From contig JAYKAV010002530.1 of NCBI GenBank assembly GCA_035582835.1, positions 197,337 to 261,336 on the forward strand: 64,000 nt of DNA. Direction: 5' to 3'. The notes below the pieces were generated by a model. It was not told the DNA's origin. It made no database searches and saw only the letters and a program-made list of their open reading frames with translations. The position numbers were made by a program, and so were the translations under genes. Within the stretch, counting starts at the first letter, position 1. Each line of letters starts with the position of its first letter. Below, in pieces: positions 25,200 through 37,060 of this stretch. This DNA comes from Phoebastria nigripes. Lineage: Eukaryota; Chordata; Aves; Procellariiformes; Diomedeidae.

Positions 25200-25930
25200 G
25201 GGGAAAATCCATCTTTTATTGGCTAAACTTCATTAAAGACATGCACATAGTCCATCAATAATGAGATTCTCCATCTCCGGGAGCTTCCTTGTCTATTCAT
25301 TTTTCTTTCCCACCTGCACTCACAATGGTGGCTGTTTGCTCCCACATACATTCAACAATGCATCATTTGTAAGCTGGCCCTCATTCATTCATTTCATTCC
25401 TGTTTGAAAGGCCTGACAGAAAGCCCTGTGAAAAGCCTTTCAATGCAAATGCCAGTTTAATGACTTGGTTCATTCAGCAGACGGGCAATCTGAGATAACT
25501 TGACTTCTCGGCGCTGCAAATACAAGAAAATGTTTTCATAAAGCCTTGGACGTGTCATGCTTTTTAACAAAATGCTTTCAGTTTGCAAACAGAATCTGAT
25601 GGCTTTAATTTTTAGTTAAATAAAATCTCAGGATTTTTTTTGCAACGTCAACCTCCCACACCTCTCCCTGCGCGAGGAGGTGGGAGGGTGCGAGCTGCCC
25701 TTGCTCTGCAGCCTCAGAAATGCATCTGCCTTTGAAAGCTTTCATTTGCTTCATTTCCTCAGCAGAGCAGCAGTTCTTCTTGACGATAAACCCTTGTTTG
25801 ATTGGCCCTTTCTGAACATGTTTAAATATCAAATTATTGGGAAATTACGAGTGCAGTTACTCTTGTTAAAGCCAAAGGACAAACACATTTAGTCTGTTTC
25901 AACAGGCTGCATTGCGGTTTGTTCTTGGGA
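25200..25930. promoter_or_regulatory. Candidate conserved non-coding element (enhancer-like)
   Basis: This repeat-free block of about 700 bp has dense, varied motif content unlike the flanks: CATTTGTAAGCTGGCCC (25365-25381), ATTCATTCATTTCATTCCTG, ATGCAAATGCC (an octamer-like ATGCAAAT), CATTTGCTTCATTTCC, TGATTGGCCC (CCAAT-type) and CATGTTTAAATATCAAATTA. It keeps several CpGs (GACGGGCAATC, CTCGGCGCTGC, CTGCGCGAGG), which neutral A+T-rich DNA would usually have lost. Short open frames on both strands (25605-25832 minus, 25680-25892 plus) are unconvincing as proteins. The resemblance to deeply conserved vertebrate enhancers is my reading of style and is not a measured conservation. Confidence 0.4.
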
Positions 25931-27029
25931 CACNTATTCTTCTTAAATTAATTCTCTTTCATTTCTAAATAATTTGTTTACTGGATTTTCTCACGGAAAG
26001 ATGAAAGCAAAGTTATGATAATAAAATAATGGAACTTTCTAGGCAGCCTTTTGGGTATTCGGTACAGAATTTGAAGACAGTGGTTGTAGCGTTGACGTTG
26101 TAAGAGAAATGAACGAGTTTATTTTCTGTTTAAGTTCACAAACCCACATTAGAGTTATTGGAAAGCTGTGAGGAACTGACCAGGGATAGAACCAACAGGG
26201 TTTACACAGGCTATGATAAAGTTTTATAAAAATTAATCTTGACAGAGAGTGACTTCCTTTTCTGTGGGTTGTCTGGCCAGGATTTTGAATGTAGCAGCGG
26301 GATGACTTTTGTGTGACAGTCTTCTATGAAGCAAGAACATAAATTTCTCATCTTAAGTTTGACTACCATTCTTAGTGTTGCACAAATGATTCCACTATAA
26401 TATTCACTTCAGTTGCCACATCCACTTGCAGATTAGCCTTCCACAAACAGTATTAAAATATTTTGAATGATATCTCTTTTAATATTATTTTTAAAAGAGA
26501 TATTTAACTGATGCTTTGGATTTGATGGGTGCTCTCAAATCAGTAATGGAATATGCCACAAAAGTAAAATTCTTTCTCATCTTTCCAAATAAAATAGATT
26601 AAGATCTTATTATTTCTGGTGTATAAATCTAGAATTAAGCTAACTTTCTATGAAAAGCTAGTGAGTGTACCAATCTTTACTAGTGTACAAGAGCTAAAAC
26701 AGTTTCTGTGTGGTCGTGCAACAGCTGCCAGACCATTTTCTTGTCCCTGCTGACCAACGTTAGACACAAGCGCCTCATCCTGGCAGTAGCTCCTCTGGTT
26801 AAGTGCTTAGAAATCAGATTGGAAAAGTAGAATGTAAGACTATATATTCTAGAAAGGAGGAGGAAAAAGAAGCTACTCTTGTGTCATCAAGTTCCATGTA
26901 ACTGTTTGACAACTCATTCCCTATTGATAGTTCTTAAAATCACAAAAGCCATGATATTTTAGGTGGTATTCAACTAGGAGTATTTCTTACCATTATAACA
27001 CACAGTAATTAGGTAATTACGCTTTTCAT
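25931..27029. other. No gene seen; contains a perfect 13-bp hairpin
   Basis: One kilobase of unique A+T-rich sequence between the enhancer-like block and the next MIR-like remnant. The only clear feature is the hairpin at 26470-26503. Confidence 0.5.
26470..26503. repeat. Perfect 13-bp inverted repeat (hairpin)
   Basis: ATATCTCTTTTAA (26470-26482) pairs exactly with TTAAAAGAGATAT (26491-26503) across an 8-base loop of A and T. The stem does not extend far enough outward to look like a microRNA precursor. A palindromic regulatory site or chance in A+T-rich DNA are both possible. Confidence 0.8.
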
Positions 27030-27185
27030 CTTCATAGTGCTTTGCAAATATGTGCTGGTCACAGAATCCTCATAACAAGCTGATGTTCAGTTTCATCCCC
27101 GTTTTACAGACAGGAAGCCTGAATCAAGGCGGTTAAGCCATTAGCCTAAATCTCCAGAAAGAGTTGGTTTTGGAACCAGTAGTAG
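27030..27185 (-). mobile_element. MIR-like SINE remnant
   Basis: On the plus strand the blocks follow the reverse complement of MIR: ATAGTGCTTTGCAAATATG (27036-27054), AATCCTCATAACAAGCTGA, then CATCCCCGTTTTACAGACAGG (about 27094-27114, against ATCCCCATTTTACAGATGAGG), then GCGGTTAAGCCATTAGCCTAA. Four blocks in the right order and spacing make this the clearest MIR-like copy in the window. It carries no coding content. Confidence 0.75.
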
Positions 27186-27762
27186 TTTGTGCTTCTGTGA
27201 CCAGAAAACGAAACTTATCTGATGAGACTGCCTGTCTTTAAAAAGGGGGGAGGAGAGACTCCCCATCTCTCCCAAGTGCAACAACTTCAAAACAAACACC
27301 TTGAAGGTGTCATGTGTCTCTCTTGTAGAAGATTCAAATATGAACCTTTTGAACAAGCTATTCACTGTTTTAAAAACCCTTTTAAAATTAGTACACAATG
27401 ACTTATCAGCTCAATTACCCTCAACCTTGTTAATTCTATTCTGTGCTGTAATAATTTTATTAGGATAAATTACAGAACATGTACCACCATAAATACCCAT
27501 GAATCATGTTGTGCTTTTGTGTGTTGTATTTGGTTGTCCTTGACACACACAAGCAAATGAAAAATGAAACACTGTGTAGCCTCTACTATGAAAAAAGGTG
27601 GAGGAGAGATACGTTAGGTGATAACGTTCATATGATTAATAGCAGAAGCATTTTACAAAATATATTACATATAATAGAAAAAAGTACTGATATTAAAAGT
27701 GACAGTATGTTAATTGCTCTTTGAGTCTGAACTTAATCGTGCCAATATGAACATATCTTCTG

Positions 27763-27830
27763 TTTGTGGGTGGTTTGGGGTTTTTTTGTGCCTTTTTTTC
27801 TTTTTCTTTTCTTTTTTTTTTTTTTTTTTA
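27763..27830 (+). repeat. G/T-rich tract with long T-run
   Basis: GTGGGTGGTTTGGGG is followed by interrupted T-runs and CTTTT units ending in about 18 T. It is pyrimidine-rich at its 3' side. Likely a simple repeat; length may be unreliable. Confidence 0.7.
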
Positions 27831-30704
27831 AATCATGCACATAGTTTCATTGTCTTTCCGCTGGACCAAAGGAGGCCTCATGTGACTTTCATTAACAAGT
27901 GATCTGATTGTTGAATGGGGTTTTTGTCTAGTCTAATTTGCGTTATTAAACTATCTCGAGTAATTTACAAAAATCAGGAGCTTTTTGCAACAGGAATTAT
28001 ACTACCGTGTGTGGGAGGAGAAATAGCTGCCTCAAATATTTCAGTGACTGGACAGATAAATTTGTGCGGACTTGTCCAAAGTGGGAAAGCAGGCTACAGT
28101 GATAGGGCCATAAATACTGACTCTTAGGCTTATAACTTTAACTTGGTGTTGGAATTTAATCTCTTTCTCTGTGCAGACCACCGAGATTGCTCTAGGGGAA
28201 GGGAAGGATGACCCCTGTGACTGAGCTATTGCTGATGTGAAATGTGATGGATCTGCACACCTGAAGCAGGTCTGACCTTCCCTAAAGCACATCTCGTGTG
28301 ATCTGGATGGGCAGCAGGCTGCTACCAGGGCAAGTATAACTTTATCATTTTGCTGCTTCCTCCTTGCTGACTCTAAGGCAAGGCAGGTTTGAATTGGGCA
28401 ACTGGCAGTTTATCCAAGACTATGTGGCTGTAGGTATCTCTGCATTCACGAGAGGGGAGTATGTGTTAAAACAAAAATTAAGCAGGAAGACACTGGATTT
28501 TTTCCTTGTTTGGCACAAATGAGAAATGCGTCGGGTAGGTGTCACTGTCTTTGGTTTTTTGTTCTCAGAATAACATCTGCTACTAAGAACAAAACAAACT
28601 TGGATATTAATCTAAATAAAATGATGACAAAGCTAAAAGATTCACTAGGTTTTAAACTCCCCGGGAATGGGATGATAACTCATAAAGATTTAAAGAGCTT
28701 TTCATTATGTGGCTATTATCAATTGATTTTAATTGAAAAGTATATTTGATTCTGATAATACCTAGTTCTGAGACGCTTTGCGTTTTCAGTTGTTTTTGCT
28801 TTACTGAGAGGATGCTATGATACTGTATTTCAGAAATAAAAACTCACCGAGCACTCATTGCAGGGTTATTCATATGTTGGACTTCAGTCTGGACCACAAG
28901 TAAACTTGTTGCTAGACCTCACTAATTTCTCAGATGGTCTGTTCCTCTGTGACAGCCCATATTATTATTTTCCTGTCTTCTTAGGGTACAGATGGATTTC
29001 GTTCTTCAGGTTACTGGTTGTAAAGATGGTATACCAATACCAGGACACATAGAGATGGTTTGTTGTTCGTTCCTTCCTCGGGGTCCTTAGCAAAATTGCT
29101 TTGCAGGCCTTGGAAAAGTAATTGAATAGCTATTGTACAGTGAATAAAAGGTTTGCATGTATTTTATCTGGGGAAAATAAAATAAAAGGCTTGTACGCAC
29201 CTAGTGTTGCCAGGCTAGATGAAACCCCAGAAAAAATATGATTAATGCATAAAGGAAATAACATAACTGAGGAGTAACAGAGCATGCAGGTGGACTACCG
29301 CATGTTGAAATGCTTGAGTCCCAGTACACAATATAACCAATTTAACTTATTTGTCCCTACTTTGCACCAGTAGTGCGTGTTTATAGCTTAAAAACAGACA
29401 GCGAGTCTGTATGACAAAGGGATTCAAAGTCTGCTCCGTTACTAAATAGGCATGTGTTTTATGTATCTATTTTTTTATATCTATATGTGTGTATATATTA
29501 AACTAGGAAAAGAAATGCAAGAAATTCTGATACAAACCATGAGAAAAGCACTTTTGCAGAGGGGACTGCCATACCAAATGCTGATCATGTATATCTCACT
29601 GAGTGAAAGGAGGCACACTTGTGTACACTTAGCTCTGAAAAGCCTAATGGAAAGTCTAATGGAAAAAACCCACAGATCTCAAATTTGGTTTTGTAATACA
29701 GACTAAAATATGCTGGTATAAGAGACCCTGCCTTTAATAAATTTATAACCCGTTGCACTTTTGGTTTTAATTCTAAAAAGCTTTCTTGCTACAGAGTTGT
29801 TTCAATTACAAGATATGTTGATCTCGTAAGCCACCAGCTAAAGGCTTGGAACAGTAATCGCAAGAAGGAAGGAGTCTGAAAATCATGTAAATTGAATGAG
29901 ACAGGGAATGAAGAACAATCTGTTGAGCAGTGAAACTGAGTGGAGGGGAACAGGAATGCTAAATATCTCAATAGATCTGAAAGGGAAGGGGAAAAATTTT
30001 TTTATGTAATGAGGAAACTGAAGTAAGTCATCAACAAAAACATAATCCTGCCATTTGTTGTATGCAGTTATTTTAGCGATGTCTTAAACTACAGAATGAA
30101 AATAAACGTTTGAGTGTAAATTTATTTCTGAAAGATTTCTGAGTGGCTGTTACCTGCTGTCTTAATGATGGGAGGTAGCATAAGGAAGCCAGAAAATTTC
30201 TTCTGTGTTTTTGTTTCCAAAATCCTGATTTCTGCCAAACACTTCTTTACAGGGAGCTAGTCTAATGTGTAATGCCTCATTAGACACAATACTTCTTACT
30301 GTATAAGGCTTTAAGAAATCATTTGCCCTGCAATAGAGAGATTTGAGTTTTTATATATGTTTCTCAATGAAAGTGATTATGTTTGATAACATGCCAAGAA
30401 TGATTTAGGATATTTGGATAAGCCAGGCACAAGGCTGCTTCTCACATGATTTAGTTTCCAGATTTTAGTGTGGCTGACTCTCAAGATTGTACATTGAGTC
30501 TGAGTGCATTTAATCAAGTCTTCCCACCCAGAACTGGTTCTTTGATTTGATGTAGGTGATGCAGTGTTCTCGGGTCAATCTTCGGTTTGATTCCTGCTCC
30601 AACAGGCTTGATGGTAAATTTGCCAAAGCTATGTAATAACTTCATGGAAAATATCTAGAATGCTTTCTTTAGCCAAGTTTTAAAATGGTTTCTTGCTATA
30701 CTTA

Positions 30705-30747
30705 AACAAACAAACCACCACAACCAACCAACCAAAAAAACCCCAAA
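30705..30747. repeat. C/A-rich low-complexity patch
   Basis: Units of ACAAACAAACC and CCAACCAACCAA run into an A-run and CCCC. It is the complementary-strand version of the G/T-rich tracts at 8.0, 20.0 and 27.8 kb. Confidence 0.65.
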
Positions 30748-33722
30748 GAAAATATTTTTTTAAAAATTAGTCAGTGAAACTGACTGCACCAGTCGTGACC
30801 TTGAGTTCTGTGTGTGAATGCCGGTCATTAGTGCGAGGTAGAGAACCAAAGAGGATTTTGAAAATCTGAAATTCTGGAGTCCAGACAAAAGAGAATTTTC
30901 AGGAAAAGTTAAGTTTAGGCAACTCAATCTAATTTTGTTTAGAGTAGGCGATAACTGTAGTTATGATTTGAATGAGACTCTTTTCCAATTCTCAGGCCAA
31001 GCTAGAGGAAAGACTTTGTATTTGAAATTTTAATACCATCAAATCCAGATTAGTGTGAAAACACTGAATTCTGATCACTATATTTTCCCTTTATTTCCAT
31101 TTCAAGTATCTGCATAAATGGGACGTCCATTGAAGAGCTCAAGACGTATCTGTAAGATTTTTATGATGACATCTTCCCCTCTAACATTAGATGCCTTCTA
31201 ACGGCATTTTCTGAAGTCAGATATTTACTAGCTATCCAGTTTATCACAGCTTAATGGTAGTTGTTAAGATACATAACCAGACTTCTTGACATTGTTCATC
31301 GTTATTCTACAGAAGACTATATATATCTCCAACTGTCTCACCACATATGAATTTGTAACTTCCTAGGATCTGATCCTGTGAAGTGTTCAGCAGCTATTAA
31401 GATTAGTAATGGTATTTACCTTTGCTGTGGGAGAAGAGACCACTAAGTGTAAGATTTTTAAGGGTATATATTGAAGTGGTTTTCTCCTTTTGTGTTTCTG
31501 TACAAGTCATGCAGTTCATTTCCAGGATTTAAACGCACCATTCTTTATTTTAGTGTTCACTGACATGTCAAGTGTATAATTTTCAAAACTTGTCTGTAGC
31601 ACTGTTTCACGTTTGATCCTTTCCTAACTGAGAAGGAAAGCTGCATGGTCTGTTTCCAGATCTGATGTGAATATTTATACTTCGTCTGCATCTTTATAAA
31701 TTAGAGAGCAGTGAGATAAATGAAAGTAGCGAATCAGAGAGGACAGTGTGTGTAATGCTAGCAGGAATTTATTATCCAATTTCTACTTCAGACCTGATAA
31801 CTTAAAGGAAGAGGCAGTCCACATCCACTTCAGTCAGTTCTTTAATGCTCTACAACATTGGAGGCTTAAGTTTTACCGCTTTGTGAGGGCCTTTTGGTTT
31901 ATTCCCATATCTCATGGTGTTAAAACCATGAGAATACTTATAAATACAACTCTCTAATTCTGATCTTTAACTTCTTTTGTTCCAATAGTGCCCCTCTGGC
32001 AGTAAATTGCACTATTTCCAGAAGTTGTATTTTTCTTTCAGATATGTCTGGTACAGTTTAGCTTCGTATAGAANTTTCTAGGCTATAGTGCAATAAAGAC
32101 CAAGTTATGTGTCTAGCTCAGTAATTATATCATTAGAATGAATTCAAACTCTTATCCTTATTCTCCCTTCCCTGTCTTAGTCTAGCTCTGATTCCATTTT
32201 ACAATTTTTCTCCGCTTTTGCTCTACTGCAGTGACTCATTGTGTCCTGCCTAGTGCACCCTGAAGCTTAAAACTTGATGCCAAATTGATTTATCACAACG
32301 ATGCATTTCTAAAGACTTGGTTCTGCTGGTTAGTCAATAGGAGGAAGGCTAAAGAAAAAAGTTAACAGTCGAGAACAGTTTTGCATGAGCATTGCTGTCT
32401 TTTGAGAATCATCTCGCTATTGTCACTTTGATCTTTCTCTTCCTATCTTGTTCTCTTTTCTTAACGATGCTCTGTTGTGTAATGTCAGATCAAGATATGT
32501 GATAATGTATCTTTGCTCTTATTAGCTTCTTGGAACATTTTGCCTAATTATAAAAGTGCTGATGAATAGCTTATATTAAAAATGTAGGGAGATCCCAGAG
32601 CTGTAGGAAAGCTACTCTGATAAGGTTGAAATTGAACTTTAAATCATAGGTACTGAAATTAAAATATAATAAAGAAAACATTTTGAAGGTAATGTTACAT
32701 GTAAAAAACAAACAGGGTCAGCATTCAGCATTTCCACATGCTGTGAAATGACAATGAGAAGATACACAACTGAAGTACTGCATGAGAAAAACCTTGATTT
32801 AGGTCAGCTCTGTGTCTTTTATGTTGCTCTCATGAATGAAAAACACTGAACCTTAGAAGTAAAGTCAACCATGACCTAACCATTAATGGATTAGAAGCAA
32901 GGGCATTGAATAGATTTCTTCCTCTCCATCCCCGTGATTGAATTTTTTTAAACTGTTTAATTCGCTCAACTAGAGCATTACATTTACCTTGGATATTACT
33001 TTATTGAGCAGTATATGCTATGTCCAGCTAGTATATTCAAGAACTGCGTTTTTACATGTCTTTGGTCTTAATGTAACCCTTTGTTATTTGCACAGACTGA
33101 AGAACAACTATGATATTTTCAAATTACTGTATCACATTGAAGATTTCCCCCCCCCATCCCGCCCCTAGAAAGCCTGTTTACAAATTTCTTGTACCTTTTC
33201 TGATTTCTCCTTAAGGCAAACAAACTGGATTATGGTGAGGAGATAGGCGCAGCTCTTCAGCAGTGGGATTGGGACTCCTATGCATTATTGCCACTAGCCA
33301 CTTAGTACCAACTAGACTAGTGGATTCTGCAGTTGGTCAGTAGTGCTTCCTTTCACGCTGGATCCCTCTTTTGAGGTTGAATAAATTATCTTAAGCCTAT
33401 GTAATGAATTTGCTGTTCTACTTTATGGAGAGGGAGTGGAAAGCAGAGGGAAGGACTGCAGAGTCCAGGTAAACCAGGAATATAGTGTACGGTTACAGAA
33501 TATGTTCTTTACTCCATGTGAAAGATAAGGTTTATGTGCTGTCTCCTGCGGGAGTCCTTATTTTTATGAGAAGGATGTAATTATTTAAAAAGATCTCCCT
33601 CAAAAAATGTTTTCAGACTATGTTCAAATGTTATTGAAAGGTGTAACTTTTCTCTGTGTTTTGTATTGTCCCCCTTTGTAGCTTTCAAATATTGTGGATT
33701 TAGCAGGGTGTGTTTATTAGTA

Positions 33723-33773
33723 TGCAGGCAAAAAGCCTGCAAAGTGTTAATAGCTTATCTGGCAAATAAGCTA
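33723..33773. repeat. Two adjacent perfect hairpins
   Basis: The first hairpin pairs TGCAGGC (33723-33729) with GCCTGCA (33735-33741) across AAAAA. The second pairs TAGCTTAT (33751-33758) with ATAAGCTA (33766-33773) across CTGGCAA. Both stems are exact, and they are 9 bases apart. The purpose is unknown; it might be a structured RNA element if transcribed, a paired regulatory site, or coincidence. Confidence 0.75.
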
Positions 33774-36734
33774 TGCTGACTCTTACTACCCAGATCTGCA
33801 GAGAGTTGAGTCAGGTTTTGTTTATCTGTGGACATTTCTTGTGTGTGTTTTCTACTATCGCATCTGATAACTAATGATCAGTAATGGGGAAACAATATTG
33901 TTGCTATTTTCAGTCTGGAAGGTAGAGGCCCAAGGACAGTTCAGAAAAGCTCTCCTGACGTTCATGAAAAGAGGCATCTTTAAAAATCTGAAAAATGACT
34001 AGGATTAGATCAGTTCCCAACATCTGCATTTCCCTTCCAAGGCAAACACTCTGCATGGTTGCTGTAAGATTAGCGCGTTGGTCTCCTTTGTCTCTAGTCA
34101 GTCTCATCTGGTTTATGAGCTTATAATAATGTTCAGTAGTAGATTGGATGAGTTCATGGAAGATAATCAAATGAAGGCTACTTAATATATTGGCATCACA
34201 TTCGTTTCAGGAACTGTCTCAGGTGAAAATAGTTGGAAGTTGGGAGAGTATTGGCTGGAAATATGATCTATGCATTCATTGAACCTGTTTTTTCCCTGGG
34301 CAAGCGTGCAGCCACTGCTGGAGATCGCTGTGTTCAGTAGCGTAAAGCCCTGTTGACTTAGTATGCTATCACTGTAGTCAATTTTCCGGGATGAGCAAGA
34401 GTAGTTTCTCAAGATAGTCAAGTAAACAAAAATCTCTGAAACTATGAAGTCTTGGATCTGTGAAATTATGACCGTTAAGACTGAGTGAACAAATTTAATG
34501 AGATCTTACAGTTGTTATTGTCTTGATACCTTTCACTGTTTGAATTCATTAACTGGAATATCCATGTTGCACTTGAGATAAGTACGACTAAGCCCCTACA
34601 AACTAAGTAAGCATTCAGAGCAGACTTTTTTGGGTGTCTTGACATTTTAAACTCCGGGGCTGACCAATCTGTTAAAGTTATTTAAGAATGGCAAATTCTG
34701 TGGAGCTAGTTCCAGCACTGCTCAGACAGTGGGACAGTATTGGAAATCCCTGCAATATCAAATGTTAGAGAAAATATTTATTCTGAAAATAACTAGAAGA
34801 ATTAATTTACTAATGACTGATGTTGCAGGGCCTTTTGTCTTGCTTAAGACTTTTTGTCATTTATTTTTATGTTCTTACGTATTTGCCAGTAGGGAAAGGA
34901 GAAAGGGAGACTTAATGGCAAATTCAATTCTGATCAAACAAAGGTAGGCAATCCTAGCATGGTGAATTCGGGAAGACCAAACTTGGTTTACATGTAACAG
35001 TCAAGAAATGTGTGTGTTAGACACACAAAAGTTTAAGGTTGGAAATAGAACTGAATTCATGGTGTTCAGCGGTTCTTCAATGGCCTTTGGTCTTTGGCCC
35101 AATTTGTTACACTTACCTTATAAATACACATATGTATATAGGTGTGTGTGTGTATGCATTTATATAAAACAAACAAAAATCCAAATGACCCCACTGTTTA
35201 TTCAAGAGGTCATAAAATATAAATCAAGATCCATATCTCGTTAGAGGGATGTCTTATGATGATGTGCTCCTATGTGTTCCTTGCAATAGCCAATTGATAT
35301 TCCCTTTAAAGCCTTTTCTGGCTAAAGTTCTGGAGAGCTTTTCCCCATCACTTAAATAGTTTCTATTCCTTCACTGGCCAAGGATTCGTCAGTAGGAATG
35401 GGGGCAGTAGGCCCACATTCTACTTAGTTTATTTTTTTATATGATACAAGAGATGCACATGAATGCAGCTATTGCTCAAGCTTCATAGAATTATCTTTTC
35501 CCTTAAAAGATACTGTAGCTTTTCTGAGCATGTTTGAATTGTGCATTCATATGGCACAGCCTGAGAGGAGTGTGAATATACCTCTGGGTTGGCTTTTATG
35601 TACAAGCCAGCACAAGGCACATGCAGTAGCTTTTGAGAGCAAGTTTAGGCCCATGTTACATCTGGTTAAAAAACTCCAGACTTGTTCTGGCTGGAATTTC
35701 AGGGAAACGGAGCTCTCTCTCCTTTTGGTCTATGATAGAGAACTAAGTTTTTTTATCTATAATTAGAATCAGTAACAATATAAAGCAGATAGGGAGGTTC
35801 TGTATGAAATCCTTTCATGGGAGGAATAAAAGGTGCCACACAGTGTCGATACAAGTGTAAGCAGTACCTACTGTAGACAGATTTTTTTGCCTTTGTGGAT
35901 AGAATATGCATGGTTAATGCTTCTGCAGTGAACGCAGCTGCTTGGAGAAAGCAAATAGAGAAGACAATGACTTTTCATGCTGATATAAAANGCAAAGCAT
36001 TGTGCCAAAAAAGGCCATTTTTATTTCTCTACAAATGCTCTCAACTTTCAGTAACTCTCTTAAATTTAAAGAAGTAACAAGCAGCATAATGTTCCCAAGA
36101 CATCTGATGGGTACTACAGTTGGCTCCAGACTTTGTGTAGATTACAATTACATAGGTTGACTTTATTTATACTCTCTATGGTTTTACCCGCTTTTTAGAA
36201 GGAGCACCTCAGACCATATGCCTGTGTTTTCTGAATAGAAACATAGAGCACTGTTTAAAGGATATGGTTCATATTGCAGTTGGGTAATTTTTACAAAGGA
36301 CGAAGGCGGAGAGTAATGGAGCTATGCCACCCACAGCACTAATTAAATTTATCCAAGTGAAACACAAACATCCTCACAAGCTACCTAAGGCTAATGGACT
36401 GCTATTTTTTTCTATTTATTTTGTTTTCAGCAGAGTGATAGGTGATGAATGCACCCTAACATTTTGAGGGTGCTTTGTTAGAATAAGCTGAGAAAAATCT
36501 TATTCAAAGACCCTTCTCCACTTGAGAAAACCTCCAAAAACCCTATTTTTGAGTTGAAGGTTGGAGGAACTTGTTTAACATCCTTAATGCAAGAATTAGC
36601 TGAGAGATTTCTAGAGCTTTGAGTGTATCTGAATATCTGTCAGATCATGAGTTGATCTTATGGGGAAATTGCTTACTGGAAAATGTTTTATCAGATACTT
36701 TTTGGGTTTTTTTTTCTTTGAAACTTACTGCCAG
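33774..36734. other. Three kilobases without a recognised gene
   Basis: Unique sequence. A (TG)/(TA) patch occurs at about 35125-35165. Short open frames (33910-34170 and 34182-34421 minus, 35530-35766 plus) resemble no protein I know. Confidence 0.5.
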
Positions 36735-37060
36735 GGCACAGTGAGGCTGGAGGCTCCCTGGGGGTGGGGGGTCTGTGGGGTCTCCCCAGCAGGGCCTGTC
36801 CAGGGAGCAGGGTCCCTGCCAGGGAGCAGGGCTGGGGGGCTGGCTGGGGGCAGCCGCAGCCCTGGCGCATCAGGCACCTCCATGGGACAGGCCAAGGTCA
36901 GGCCAGGGTGTTGGCCTATAGGTGGGGGTCAAGATCAGGCTTGCTGAGGGGAACTGGAGTCAGATCTAGCTATGGGATGGCTGGGCAGGGCTGTGAGGAT
37001 GGGGTGGAACATCAGCCCTCTTTTGGTGATTTTCTTCGTGGAGTTTGAATGCANCAGTTG
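36735..37060. other. G-rich island of unknown origin
   Basis: Composition changes abruptly from A+T-rich to strongly G-rich on the plus strand just after a T-run, then falls back near 37060. It contains G-runs such as GGGGGTGGGGGG, two copies of CCAGGGAGCAGGG 19 bases apart (36800-36812 and 36819-36831) and a GGGGGGCTGGCTGGGGGCAG stretch. CpGs are few, so it is not a classic CpG island. The open frames across it (36660-36947 and 36764-37048) are rich in G, A, W and R as any G-rich DNA would be. It could be a minisatellite remnant, an inserted repeat of unknown family, or a quadruplex-forming regulatory patch. Confidence 0.5.

Larger units (their letters stand above)
27186..33722. other. Six and a half kilobases without a recognised gene
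   Basis: Unique A+T-rich sequence. A T/G-rich tract leading to a long T-run lies at about 27763-27830, and a C/A-rich patch of ACAAAC and CCAACCAACC units at about 30705-30747 reads as the complement of the G/T tracts elsewhere. A C9 run lies near 33147-33155. No exon, RNA gene or recognisable transposon. Confidence 0.5.

Noticed and set aside
29998..30030. ATGAGGAAACTGAAG, MIR-like word
   Set aside because: A single short match without neighbouring MIR blocks.
36660..37048. Two overlapping 94-95 codon frames, G/W/R-rich
   Set aside because: The composition simply reflects the G-rich island; no domain can be seen.
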